Positions 30,400-39,603 are shown, counted from the stretch's first letter. The stretch is DNA of 64,000 nt from Ancylobacter moscoviensis (GCF_007559435.1 NZ_VMBP01000005.1:248001-312000); one strand, 5' to 3'. Notes: a model not told the origin generated them from the letters alone. Numbers and translations are program-made.

Positions 30400-31068
30400 T
30401 CAGGCTGCCGGCGCGCGCTGCTGGCGCCGGCGGTTGCGCGGGCGCTTGGCGATCCGGGCCTTGATCATCTTGAGCGCGACGACCGTCAGCACCAGCATCA
30501 CCAGGGTCACCCCGACCATCAGCAGCAGCCAGTCTCCCTGCTCGGTGGCGCCGAGCTGGTCCGCGCTCTTGCCGGCAAGCCAGCCGGGGGCGAGCATGAC
30601 CGGCGCCCAGACGATGGCCGAGGAGACGTTGGCGAACTGGAAGCGGCGCTGGTCCATCCGCATCATGCCGGCGACCAGCGGCATGGTGGCCCGCACCGGG
30701 CCGAAGAAGCGGCCGACGAATATCGAGGCGAAGCCGAAGCGGCGGAAGAACAGCCGCGCCTGCGCCACCTGCTCGCGATAGCCCAGCAGCGGGCGGCGAT
30801 GCACGACACGCGGGCCGAGCCAGCGGCCGAGCCAGTAGGAGACGACATCGCCCAGCACGGCGCCGACGATGGCGCCGACGATCACCGGCACGGGCGACAC
30901 CACGCCGGTGCCGACCAGCCCGCCAATGGCGAGCATCAGGGCGGTGGCGGGAATGATGATGCCGACGAGCACCAGGGACTCGCCGAAGGCGATGATCCCG
31001 ATGACGAGAGGGACCAGATACTCATGGGCGTGCAGAAAGGCGGCCACGTCGGCGGTGAATGCTTCCAT
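30400..31068 (-). CDS. DedA-family membrane protein
   Basis: A 222-residue DedA/VTT-domain protein with four to six membrane segments. Family motifs are FGESLVLVGIIIPATALMLA near residue 28, GAVLGDVVSYWLGRWLG, and FVGRFFGPVRATMPLVAGMM near residue 120. DedA proteins take part in phospholipid (undecaprenyl phosphate or phosphatidylethanolamine) flipping and envelope stress resistance. The C-terminus is Arg-rich (RPRNRRRQQR). It lies convergent to rcnA and divergent from rcnR. Confidence 0.9.
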   Translation of the reverse strand: MEAFTADVAAFLHAHEYLVPLVIGIIAFGESLVLVGIIIPATALMLAIGGLVGTGVVSPVPVIVGAIVGAVLGDVVSYWLGRWLGPRVVHRRPLLGYREQVAQARLFFRRFGFASIFVGRFFGPVRATMPLVAGMMRMDQRRFQFANVSSAIVWAPVMLAPGWLAGKSADQLGATEQGDWLLLMVGVTLVMLVLTVVALKMIKARIAKRPRNRRRQQRAPAA

Positions 31069-31231
31069 ATCCTCACATGGCGGGAGAAGCCCGCCCCCGA
31101 AATTTCCCCGCCCAATGTGAAGACGAACATGACCGGAGCAAGGCCCGCTCGCCGATACGTGTGCACGGGCCGCGCGCTAATCGTCGCGGGGCGCCGTGGC
31201 ATGGCCGCCCGGATCGGGTATAGCTTGAGAT

Positions 31232-31501
31232 ATGAGTCATACCGTCAGGAATAAGACGCGGCTTATCGCCCGTGTCCGCCGGCTGAAGGGGCAGATGGAG
31301 GCGATCGAGCGCGCGCTCGAGAGCGAGGTCCCCTGTGCCGACATCCTCAACCAGGTCGCCTCGGTGCGCGGCGCGGTCAACGGGCTCACCGCGGAACTGA
31401 TCGAGGATCACATCCGCGAGCACGTCGCGAAGGCGGAGGAAGGTGCGCGCGAGGAGGGCGTCGCCGAACTGGTCGACGTCATCCGCACCTATATGCGCTG
31501 A
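31232..31501 (+). CDS. rcnR: RcnR-like nickel/cobalt-responsive repressor (CsoR/RcnR family)
   Basis: An 89-residue all-helical DUF156 repressor. The residues that coordinate nickel and cobalt in Escherichia coli RcnR are all at the same positions: His3, Cys35, His60 and His64. FrmR (formaldehyde) and CsoR (copper) members differ at one or more of these. It therefore probably represses rcnA and releases it upon metal binding. DedA is encoded between the two genes on the other strand. Confidence 0.88.
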   Translation: MSHTVRNKTRLIARVRRLKGQMEAIERALESEVPCADILNQVASVRGAVNGLTAELIEDHIREHVAKAEEGAREEGVAELVDVIRTYMR

Positions 31502-31603
31502 TCGCCGCCCCCGCCGGAGCATTGAGCCCCGGCGGCAAAGCCGCGAATATGGGGCAGCCGCGCGCCGGAAAGGCGCCGGAGGGGGTGGGAGTTCCGCATT
31601 TCC

Positions 31604-32584
31604 ATGTTGAGCCGTCTGCTGCGCCATCCGGTGGCGCTCATCATCGGCGTCGTGGCGGCGCTGTTCGCCCTTTACGAGATCAGCGTCCGCTTCCTCGCCT
31701 ATACGGCGGATGCCTATGTGATGAGCGACATCGTCGTCATCTCCTCGCAGATCGAGGGGCCGGTCTCCCGTCTCGCTGTCCAGAACAACCAGCCGGTCGC
31801 CGCCGGCGATCTGCTGTTCGAGATCGAGCGCACGCCCTTCGCGCTGAAGGTGCAGGAGGCGCAGGCGACGCTGACCCAGGCGCAGGCGGATCTCGGTCTC
31901 GCCCAGGACGAGGTGAGGGCGGCGACGGCCAACATCACCGCCACGCAGGCGGTGCAGACGAACGCGCAGTCTCAGCTCGCGCGGGTGCGCACCCTGTCGG
32001 GCGAAGGCTACTCGCCAGAAGCGTCGCTGGACGTCGCGACCCGCGACGTCGCCACGGCCGGCGCCAATGTGCTGGCGGCACAGGCCCAGCTCGCCGTGGC
32101 GAGCCAGCGCGTGGCGGTGGCCACCGCCGCCATCGGCTCCGCTCAGGCGGCGCTCGCCAAGGCGCAGTACGATCTCTCCAAGACCGTCGTGACCGCGCCG
32201 GAGCCCGGCCGCATCGCGCCCTTCACCACAAGGCTCGGCGACTATCTTTCCGCCGGCAGCGAGGTGCTGGCCCTCGTGACCGAGCGCCGCCGCCGCGTGG
32301 TGGCGAACATGGGCGAGCGCCATCTCGCCCGCATCCGGCTCGGCCAGCGCGTGCTGCTCACCCTCGGCAGCGACCCGTGGGTGCTGCACTGGGGGCGGGT
32401 GAGCGGCATCGCCGCCGGCGTCGCCCGCTCGCCGCACAATCCGCGCGTGATCCCCTATGTCGAGCCGACGACCGACTGGGTGCGGCTGCCGCGGCGCTTC
32501 CCCGTCGAGGTCACGCTCGACGGCTGGCCGCCCGGCGTCGGCCTGTTCCACGGTGCCGATGCCCGCGTGCTGATCTGGTTCTGA
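31604..32584 (+). CDS. HlyD/AaeA-like efflux membrane fusion protein
   Basis: A 326-residue periplasmic adaptor with one N-terminal membrane anchor (VALIIGVVAALFALYEISV). A biotinyl-lipoyl-like half motif lies at GPVSRLAVQNNQPVAAGDLLFEI, then a long Ala/Gln-rich helical hairpin (about residues 80-190), then the second half and a beta-barrel. This is the AaeA/EmrA type that works with an FUSC-family permease, which is encoded 3 bp downstream. Export of aromatic acids or similar compounds is inferred from that pairing. Confidence 0.87.
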   Translation: MLSRLLRHPVALIIGVVAALFALYEISVRFLAYTADAYVMSDIVVISSQIEGPVSRLAVQNNQPVAAGDLLFEIERTPFALKVQEAQATLTQAQADLGLAQDEVRAATANITATQAVQTNAQSQLARVRTLSGEGYSPEASLDVATRDVATAGANVLAAQAQLAVASQRVAVATAAIGSAQAALAKAQYDLSKTVVTAPEPGRIAPFTTRLGDYLSAGSEVLALVTERRRRVVANMGERHLARIRLGQRVLLTLGSDPWVLHWGRVSGIAAGVARSPHNPRVIPYVEPTTDWVRLPRRFPVEVTLDGWPPGVGLFHGADARVLIWF

Positions 32585-32587
32585 GCG

Positions 32588-33604
32588 ATGGACGAGGCCG
32601 CCCGCCAGGACGCGATCGACCGGGACGTCACCCGGCAGGCCTTCGCGACCGCCTGCGGCGTGCTCGCGGCGGTCTTCATCGCGCTCTGGATGGGACTTCA
32701 GCAGCCCTACTGGGCGGCGCTCAGCGTGATGATCATCGCGAATGTCGATCGCGACGCGCTGTTCACCAAGGGCGTGCTGCGCATCGCCGGCACCTTCGTC
32801 GGCGTCCTCGGCGGCTACTACATCGGCCAGTGGGTGGAGGGGCTGCCCTTCCTGCAGATCACCTTCGTCGTCATCGCCGCCGCCGTGGGAACCTATGGCC
32901 GCCAGCGCAGCGCCTATGGCTACGTCTGGTTCTACGGCGCGCTGACCTTCGCCCTCGTCATGCTCTACACCATGACGGAGCCGGGCCAGCTCTACGACTT
33001 CGCCCATTATCGCTGCTACGAGATCGTCATCGGCGTGGTGTGCGGCACGCTGGCGAGCTGGGCGCTCGGGCCCCGCGCGGGGGAGTTGCACGCCCGTCTC
33101 GTCGCCCAGCCGAGCGCCACCACCGGGATCAATGCCGAGCGCCAGTCCATGGTGGCGGCGCTCGGGGCGCTGGTGATCGTCGTCACCTGGGCGCTGTTCG
33201 ACCTGCCGCAGCTGCCGCAGGTGCTGATCTCCAGCCTGATCGTCGTCGACAGCGATCCGCTGGCGACACGTCATCGCGGCGCGCAGCGCATCTTCGGCTG
33301 CGTCATCGGCGGCACGGCGGGGCTGCTCGTCATCGCCATCGATGCGACCGATCCGTGGTGGTGGGCGGCGATGCTGTTTCTGGGCGTGTTCTCCTTCGCC
33401 CATATCCATCTCGGCAAGTCGGCGCAGGCCTATATCGGCACCCAGTCGGCCATCGCCTATCTGGTGACGCTGGTGAGCGCCGGGCCGCCCACCACGCTGG
33501 AGCCGCCGATCGACCGCCTCGTCGGCATCGTCATCGGCGTCAGCATCATGACCGTGCTGGTGTGGGCGCTCAATCCGGTGCGGCCGGCGGAAAAGGTGGC
33601 CTGA
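32588..33604 (+). CDS. FUSC-family (AaeB-like) efflux permease, compact form
   Basis: A 338-residue membrane protein with two blocks of hydrophobic helices, residues 20-160 and 165-330, each resembling an FUSC/aromatic acid exporter repeat (PYWAALSVMIIANVDRD in the first, FGCVIGGTAGLLVIAIDATD in the second). Typical AaeB proteins are about 650 residues with soluble segments between and after the helices; here these are almost absent. The tight spacing to the adaptor gene suggests a two-component pump. The substrate is unknown. Confidence 0.82.
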   Translation: MDEAARQDAIDRDVTRQAFATACGVLAAVFIALWMGLQQPYWAALSVMIIANVDRDALFTKGVLRIAGTFVGVLGGYYIGQWVEGLPFLQITFVVIAAAVGTYGRQRSAYGYVWFYGALTFALVMLYTMTEPGQLYDFAHYRCYEIVIGVVCGTLASWALGPRAGELHARLVAQPSATTGINAERQSMVAALGALVIVVTWALFDLPQLPQVLISSLIVVDSDPLATRHRGAQRIFGCVIGGTAGLLVIAIDATDPWWWAAMLFLGVFSFAHIHLGKSAQAYIGTQSAIAYLVTLVSAGPPTTLEPPIDRLVGIVIGVSIMTVLVWALNPVRPAEKVA

Positions 33605-33940
33605 TCAGTCGTCCCCGCGCTCGGGGGCGATCTCGTCGAGCAGCGCGCCGAGATCGGCGCCGCGCGGCACCGCGCGCCAGCGGCCGGGATGGCCTGCCGG
33701 CACCAGCATGGCCGCGCCCTTGGGGCAGATGTCAAGGCAGTCCACCTCGATCACGGCGACATGCGCGCCCTTGCGGCGCGGCTTCTTCATCGGCTTGCCG
33801 CCCTCGCGCCGGGCGATCTCCGCCCGCAGGGCCTTCGGCAGCGGCTGGTCGCCATGCGGCCCGAAGCCACCGTCGAGCTTCCTCGCGCACTTGCGGCAGA
33901 TCAGCACGACGTCCGTCCAGTCGGATTTGATCGGCTTCAT
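33605..33940 (-). CDS. Thioredoxin-like [2Fe-2S] ferredoxin-type small protein
   Basis: A 111-residue protein with four cysteines spaced as in thioredoxin-like [2Fe-2S] ferredoxins: Cys15 and Cys18 (ICRKCARK), then Cys68 and Cys72 (VDCLDICPKGAA). The basic region in between (KPMKKPRRKG) is unusual. It could be an electron carrier or a cobalt/iron-linked accessory protein; the partner is not evident. It abuts the end of the FUSC gene on the opposite strand with no gap. Confidence 0.7.
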   Translation of the reverse strand: MKPIKSDWTDVVLICRKCARKLDGGFGPHGDQPLPKALRAEIARREGGKPMKKPRRKGAHVAVIEVDCLDICPKGAAMLVPAGHPGRWRAVPRGADLGALLDEIAPERGDD

Positions 33941-34108
33941 CGCGCCTTCTCCTGCGCTGCATGTGGCATCGCCGGAGCACGTTGTCGATGAGGCGCGTTG
34001 TCGATGAGGCTGGTGGTCCGGGCTGATCGGGCAAGTCGACCGGGAAGCCGTGGTCCGGGCGTCGAGGGGGCAGACGACGCCTGGATTTCCGGCTTCCCGG
34101 CCGGTCGC

Positions 34109-37100
34109 TCACTCCGCCGCTGCGGGTGCGGGGAGGGCCTCGCCGTGCTGGCGCAGCGGGCGGTTGCCCGTCAGGCGGCGCAGCAGCACATAGAAGACGG
34201 GCGTCAGGAACAGCCCGAAGAAGGTGACGCCGATCATGCCGGCAAAGACCGCGACGCCCATCGCGTGCCGCATCTCGGCGCCGGCGCCGGTGGAGAGCAC
34301 CAGCGGCAGCACGCCCATGATGAAGGCGAAGGACGTCATCAGGATCGGCCGCAGGCGCAGCCGGCTCGCCTCGATCGCCGCCTCGACCGGGTTGCGGCCG
34401 AGGAACTCCAGCTCGCGGGCGAATTCGACGATCAGGATCGCGTTCTTGGCGGAGAGGCCCACCAGCACCACGAGGCCGATCTGGGTGAAGATGTTGTTGT
34501 CACCCCCGCCCAGCCAGACGCCGAACAGCGCCGCCAGCAGGCCCATGGGCACGATCAGGATGATCGCGATGGGCAGCGTCAGGCTTTCGTACTGGGCGGC
34601 CAGCACCAGGAAGACGAGCAGCAGGGCCAGCGGGAAGACGAGCCCCGCCGAGCTGCCCGCCAGGATTTCCTGATAGGTCAGGTCGGTCCATTCGAAGTCG
34701 AAGCCCGGCGGCAGCACCTCGGCGGCGATGCGCGCGGCCGCGTCCTGCGCCTGCCCCGACGAGAAGCCCGGCGCGGGCGCGGCGTTGACGTCGGCGGTGA
34801 GGAAGCCGTTGTAGCGCTGGGCGCGTTCCGGTCCCGCCGTCGCCTCGACCTTCAAGAGCGCGGCGAGCGGGATCATCTCGCCGCTGTTGGAGCGGACCTT
34901 CAGCTTGCCGATGTCCTCCTGGCGCGCCCGGTAGGGGGCGTCGGCCTGCACGCGCACCGAGTAGGTGCGGCCGAATTTGTTGAAGTCGTTCACGTAGAGC
35001 GAGCCGAGATAGACCTGCAGCGTCTCGAACACCGCCTGGATCGGCACGCCGAGCTGGCGCGCCTTGGTGCGGTCCACGTCGGCGAAGATCTGCGGCACGT
35101 TGATCTGGAAGGTGGTGAACTGGCCGGTAAGTTCCGGCGCCGCCATGGCCTTGGCCATGAAGGCGTTCGTCACCTCGCTCAGCGCCTCGTAGCCCTGTCC
35201 GGCGCGGTCCTCGATCTGCAGCTTGAAGCCGCCCACCACGCCGAGGCCCTGCACCGGCGGCGGCGGGAACATGGCGATGAAGGCGTCCTTGATCACCCCG
35301 TATTTCTGGTTCAGCGAGGCGGCGATGGCGCCGGCGCTGAGCGAGGGATCCGTGCGCTCCTCGAACGGCTTCAGCACCGAGAAGACGATGCCCGCATTGG
35401 ACGAGTTGGAGAAGCCGGCGATCGACAGGCCCGGGAAGGCGACCGCGCTGGCGACGCCCGGCTCGGCGAGGGTGATCTCGCTCATGCGGCGGATCACCTC
35501 TTCCGTGCGGTCGAGCGTGGCGCCGTCCGGCAGCTGGGCGAAGCCGACGAGGTACTGCTTGTCCTGCGCCGGCACGAAGCCCGACGGCACGGCCTGGAAC
35601 AGCCACCAGGTGGCGCCGAGCATGAGGGCGTAGAACACCATCACCACGCTCTTCGCCTTCAGCACCCCGCGCACGCCGCCGCCATAGCCGTTCGCCCCGC
35701 GCGAGAACACCCAGTTGAAGCCGCGGAAGAACCAGCCGAGCAGCGCGTTGATGATCCGCTGGAAGCGGTCGGGCGGTGCATGGTGGCCCTTCAGCAGCAG
35801 CGCCGAGAGCGCTGGCGACAGGGTGAGCGAGTTGATCGCCGAGATGACGGTCGAGATGGCGATGGTGAGCGCGAACTGCCGGTAGAACTGGCCCGACAGG
35901 CCGGTGATGAAGGCCAGCGGCACGAACACCGCGACCAGCACCAGCGCGATGGCGATGATCGGGCCGGACACCTCGCTCATCGCCTTGTAGGAGGCTTCCA
36001 GCGGCGACAGGCCGTTCTCGATGTTGCGCTCGACGTTCTCCACCACGACGATCGCGTCGTCGACGACGATGCCGATGGCGAGCACCAGCCCGAACAGGCT
36101 CAGCGCGTTGATCGAGAAGCCGAAGACGTACATCACCGCGAAGGTGCCGACGATGGAGACCGGCACGGCCAGCAGCGGGATGATGGAGGCGCGCCAGGTC
36201 TGCAGGAACACCACGACGACGATGACGACCAGCACCACCGCCTCGAACAGCGTGTGCACCACCGCCTCGATCGAGGCGTCGACGAAGCGGGTCGTGTCGT
36301 AGACGATGTCGTAGTCGACGCCTTCCGGCATCGTCTTCTTGATCTCGTCCATCGTCGCGCGGACGTTCTCGGCGATCTCCAGCGCGTTGGAGCCGGGCGC
36401 CTGGAACACGCCGATGCCGACCGCCTGCTTGTTGTCGAGCAGCGAGCGCAGCGCGTAGTCGGCGGCGCCGAGTTCGATGCGCGCGACGTCGCGCAGGCGC
36501 ACCACCTGCCCGCTGTCGCCGGTCTTCACGACGATGTCGCCGAACTCCTCCTCGGTCTCGAGGCGTCCCCGCGCATTGACGGAGAGCTGCAGGTCGACGC
36601 CCGGCGCGGACGGCGAGGCGCCGACGGTGCCGGCCGCCGCCTGCACGTTCTGCGCACGGATCTCGTTGGCGACGTCACCGGCGGAGAGCCCGTGCTCGGC
36701 GATCTTCTGCGGATCGAGCCAGACGCGCATCGAGTAGTCGCCGGCGCCGAAGATGTCGATCTGGCCGACGCCGGAGATGCGCGCCAGCCGGTCCTTCACG
36801 TTCAGCACGGCGTAGTTGCGCAGATAGGTGATGTCGTAGCGGTCGTTCGGCGAGATGAGGTGCACCACCATGATGAAGTTCGGCGAGCTCTTCGCCGTGG
36901 TGATGCCCAGCGCGCGCACTTCCTCGGGCAGGCGCGGCTCTGCCTGTCCGACGCGGTTCTGCACGAGCTGCGTCGCCTTGTCGGGATCGGTGCCGAGCTT
37001 GAAGGTGACGGTCAGCGTCATCACGCCGTCGGTCGTCGCCTGCGAGGACATGTAGAGCATGTCCTCGACGCCGTTGATCGCTTCCTCGATGGGCGTGGCG

Positions 37101-37288
37101 ACGGTGGCGGCGATCACCTTCGGGTTGGCGCCCGGATAGGTGGCGCGCACGATGACCTGCGGCGGCACGACTTCGGGATATTCGGAGATCGGCATCACCC
37201 GCAGGGCCAGAAGCCCCGCGAGGAAGATCAGCACGGAGAGGACGCCGGCGAAAATCGGCCGGTCAATGAAGAACTTGGACAGATTCAT
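34109..37288 (-). CDS. RND efflux pump inner-membrane transporter (AcrB/MexB-like)
   Basis: A 1059-residue HAE1-family proton/drug antiporter. It begins MNLSKFFIDRPIFAGVLSVL, has twelve membrane helices in two blocks, and the proton-relay motif IGIVVDDAIVVVENVER in helix 4. The porter domains contain VQNRVGQAEPRLPEEVRALG and the second half has QIGLVVLVGLSAKNAILIVEFA. It forms the trimeric pump of a tripartite system with the adaptor encoded 42 bp upstream. No outer-membrane channel gene is in the window. Drug or solvent export is expected. Confidence 0.96.
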   Translation of the reverse strand: MNLSKFFIDRPIFAGVLSVLIFLAGLLALRVMPISEYPEVVPPQVIVRATYPGANPKVIAATVATPIEEAINGVEDMLYMSSQATTDGVMTLTVTFKLGTDPDKATQLVQNRVGQAEPRLPEEVRALGITTAKSSPNFIMVVHLISPNDRYDITYLRNYAVLNVKDRLARISGVGQIDIFGAGDYSMRVWLDPQKIAEHGLSAGDVANEIRAQNVQAAAGTVGASPSAPGVDLQLSVNARGRLETEEEFGDIVVKTGDSGQVVRLRDVARIELGAADYALRSLLDNKQAVGIGVFQAPGSNALEIAENVRATMDEIKKTMPEGVDYDIVYDTTRFVDASIEAVVHTLFEAVVLVVIVVVVFLQTWRASIIPLLAVPVSIVGTFAVMYVFGFSINALSLFGLVLAIGIVVDDAIVVVENVERNIENGLSPLEASYKAMSEVSGPIIAIALVLVAVFVPLAFITGLSGQFYRQFALTIAISTVISAINSLTLSPALSALLLKGHHAPPDRFQRIINALLGWFFRGFNWVFSRGANGYGGGVRGVLKAKSVVMVFYALMLGATWWLFQAVPSGFVPAQDKQYLVGFAQLPDGATLDRTEEVIRRMSEITLAEPGVASAVAFPGLSIAGFSNSSNAGIVFSVLKPFEERTDPSLSAGAIAASLNQKYGVIKDAFIAMFPPPPVQGLGVVGGFKLQIEDRAGQGYEALSEVTNAFMAKAMAAPELTGQFTTFQINVPQIFADVDRTKARQLGVPIQAVFETLQVYLGSLYVNDFNKFGRTYSVRVQADAPYRARQEDIGKLKVRSNSGEMIPLAALLKVEATAGPERAQRYNGFLTADVNAAPAPGFSSGQAQDAAARIAAEVLPPGFDFEWTDLTYQEILAGSSAGLVFPLALLLVFLVLAAQYESLTLPIAIILIVPMGLLAALFGVWLGGGDNNIFTQIGLVVLVGLSAKNAILIVEFARELEFLGRNPVEAAIEASRLRLRPILMTSFAFIMGVLPLVLSTGAGAEMRHAMGVAVFAGMIGVTFFGLFLTPVFYVLLRRLTGNRPLRQHGEALPAPAAAE

Positions 37289-37330
37289 GGCGTCCTCCCC
37301 CTGAGGAGGCGATGCGTCGGCGGCTTCGGA

Positions 37331-38641
37331 TCAGCGCGCGGCGACGGAAGTGGACGGGTCCGTCGCGGAGGCGGCGGAAGCGGTTTCCATGGGGACGATC
37401 TCGGGGGCCAGCAGGACACCGGGGCGCACGCGCTGCAGGCCGTTGACGACGATGCGCTCGCCTTCCTTCAGGCCGTCCAGCACGACGCGCAGACCTTCGC
37501 TCGGCGGCCCGAGCTTGACCTGCCGGTAGATGGCCTTGTTCTCGGTATCGACCACGAAGACGAACTTCTTGTCCTGGTCGGTGCCGACCGCACGCTCGTT
37601 GATCACCAGAGCCGGCTCGGCCTTGGAGCGGCCCATGCGCACGCGGGCGAACTGGCCCGGCACAAGGCGCCCGTCGGCATTGGCGAACACTGCGCGCAGG
37701 CGGAAGGTGCCGGTCGAGGTGTCCACCTGGTTGTCGACCAGCTGGAGATGCCCGCGCACCGGCTTGTCGGCGGTCGTGGCGGTGGTGATCTCGACGGGGA
37801 TGCGATCGATGGCGTCGAGTGCCTCGGTCTGCTCGCCAAGCGTGGCCAGCGCCTCGGCGACGGCGTTCTCGTCGGCGTCGAAGCTGACATAGATCGGATC
37901 GACCGAGACGAGGCTGGTCAACACCGGCGAGGAAGCGCCGGCCGCGACGAGGTTGCCGACGGTGACTTCCAGCCGGCCGACACGCCCGTCGACCGGAGCG
38001 CGCACCTCGGTGTAGCCGAGGTCGAGCTTGGCGGTCTGCACGGCGGCTTCCGCCGCGCGCAGATTGGCTTCCGCCTCGCGATAGGTGTTGGTGCGCTGGT
38101 CGAGATCGCGCACCGAGACGACACGGTTGTCGACGAGCTGCTTGCCGCGCTCCAGCTCGCTCTTCGAGAATTCGACCTGCGCGGCGGAGGCTTCCTTCAG
38201 CGCCTCCGCGCGGTTGAGCGCGGCGACGAAGGGCTCGGGGTCGATGGTGACGAGCAGGTCGCCCTGCTTCACCAGCGCGCCCTCGCGGAAATGCACCGAG
38301 TGCACGGCACCGGCGACCCGCGAGCGCACCTCCACCACCTCGACGGCGCGCAGGCGGCCGGAGAACTCGTTCCACTTCATGGTGTCGCGCGCCTTCAGCA
38401 CCGCGACCGAGACCGGCATGGCCTGCGGGGCGGCGGCTTCCGCCGCCGGATCGGTGGCGAGCGCCCGGCTGCTCGGCCAGGCGAGGAACACGGCCACCCC
38501 GGTCGCCAGCGCCGCCAGCGTCAGCGCGATGCCGGCCTCGCGCCAGCGGCGGCGCGGACGGACGGCAACCTCATCGCGGGCGATTGCGGCGTGTACGATA
38601 TTACCGGAGGCGGCATCGGTGCCGAATGCGTCGTTGCTCAT
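37331..38641 (-). CDS. RND efflux periplasmic adaptor (AcrA/MexE-like)
   Basis: A 436-residue membrane fusion protein. After a cytoplasmic start it has one membrane anchor (AGIALTLAALATGVAVFLAW, about 35-54). The lipoyl halves VRSRVAGAVHSVHFREGALV and LGYTEVRAPVDGRVGRLEV flank a helical hairpin, and a beta-barrel and membrane-proximal domain follow. ATG 38641 lies 16 bp after the stop of the hydrolase-like gene, so the three genes form one operon. The Ser/Thr-rich tail is not conserved in the family. Confidence 0.93.
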   Translation of the reverse strand: MSNDAFGTDAASGNIVHAAIARDEVAVRPRRRWREAGIALTLAALATGVAVFLAWPSSRALATDPAAEAAAPQAMPVSVAVLKARDTMKWNEFSGRLRAVEVVEVRSRVAGAVHSVHFREGALVKQGDLLVTIDPEPFVAALNRAEALKEASAAQVEFSKSELERGKQLVDNRVVSVRDLDQRTNTYREAEANLRAAEAAVQTAKLDLGYTEVRAPVDGRVGRLEVTVGNLVAAGASSPVLTSLVSVDPIYVSFDADENAVAEALATLGEQTEALDAIDRIPVEITTATTADKPVRGHLQLVDNQVDTSTGTFRLRAVFANADGRLVPGQFARVRMGRSKAEPALVINERAVGTDQDKKFVFVVDTENKAIYRQVKLGPPSEGLRVVLDGLKEGERIVVNGLQRVRPGVLLAPEIVPMETASAASATDPSTSVAAR

Positions 38642-38657
38642 GGCGATCTCCCGGCCC

Positions 38658-39506
38658 TCAGGCCCGAACGGTACGAACAGAGGTGGCGGACTGCTCCGCC
38701 AGAAACTGGTGAAACATGTCGCGCAGCGGGGCTGCCCACTGCGGAATGGCCTCGATGCTGGCATCCAGGCTGTCGGGTAGCGGGTCCGGCTCCTCGGCCG
38801 GCACGTCCAGCACGCGGCTCTCGACGGCGACCCCGCATTCGCCGAGACGGCGCGCATAGGCGAGGCTCTCGTCGCGCATCGGACAGTCCGAGACCGTGAC
38901 GATCAGCGCGGGCGCCACGCCGCCGAGCCGGCGGGAGCCGAACGGCGCGGCGTAGGGATGCGCCGCCCGGTCGGCGCTGCCGAGATAGAGATGCCAGCCA
39001 TCCGCCCATTTGCAGCCGGCGGCGCCCGCCGCGGCGGCGTGGATCGAGCCCGAGGCGAGGCGCGGGTCGACCATGGGCGAGATCAGGATCTGCCCGGCGA
39101 TCGGCGGCGCCTGCTGGTCGCGGGCCATCAGCGCCAGCGCGGTGGCGAGATTGGCGCCGGCCTCTTCGCCGGCGACGAACAGCCGGGCGCCGCGACCGGC
39201 CCATTTGGCCCGCTCGGCATGCAGCAGGCCAAGCGCGGCGAAGGAGGCGTTGAGCGCCGCGGGGAAGGGATGCTCCGGCGCCAGCGGATAATCGACCGAG
39301 ACGACGACCGCCCCGGCCTCCGACAGCAACTGGCAGACCTTGGCGCTGCAATCCAGGTCGCCATTGGTGAAGCATCCGCCATGCAGATGCAGCACCAGCG
39401 GCGTCGGACGCACGGACGCGCGGCCGCGATAGACGCGGACCGGCAGCGCCGCCCCGTCGATCTCCAGCCTGTCCTCGGTCCACAATGCCGTCATGGCGCC
39501 CACCAT
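38658..39506 (-). CDS. Alpha/beta-hydrolase fold protein lacking catalytic Ser and His
   Basis: A 282-residue protein with the hormone-sensitive-lipase fold. The oxyanion HGG motif (LHLHGGCF, residues 39-46) and the strand/turn VDYPLAPEHPFPAAL are intact. The nucleophile elbow that should read GDSAGG is GEEAGA (113-118), putting Glu115 in place of Ser. The Asp region is kept (SDCPMRDESLAYARRL), but the expected HGF-type catalytic His is absent after LDVPAEEPD. It is therefore probably not an esterase; a ligand-binding or scaffolding role is possible. It is the first gene of the RND operon. ATG 39494 is an alternative start, and a frame open up to 39614 covers AT-rich promoter-like DNA. Confidence 0.8.
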   Translation of the reverse strand: MVGAMTALWTEDRLEIDGAALPVRVYRGRASVRPTPLVLHLHGGCFTNGDLDCSAKVCQLLSEAGAVVVSVDYPLAPEHPFPAALNASFAALGLLHAERAKWAGRGARLFVAGEEAGANLATALALMARDQQAPPIAGQILISPMVDPRLASGSIHAAAAGAAGCKWADGWHLYLGSADRAAHPYAAPFGSRRLGGVAPALIVTVSDCPMRDESLAYARRLGECGVAVESRVLDVPAEEPDPLPDSLDASIEAIPQWAAPLRDMFHQFLAEQSATSVRTVRA

Positions 39507-39603
39507 CGAAATGCGGACGACCTGCGCCACCCGATTTCGCTCTATTGCAGTGCGGCGAAAATTAGTATCGTCTCGGAACTGAAAAAATAGCCGTTCTGTG
39601 ATT

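Noticed and set aside
33998-38899. Very long open frame (over 1600 codons) on the plus strand
   Set aside because: It is antisense to the RND transporter and adaptor genes, is His/Arg/Asp-rich low-complexity sequence, and has no domain. It is a GC-skew shadow.
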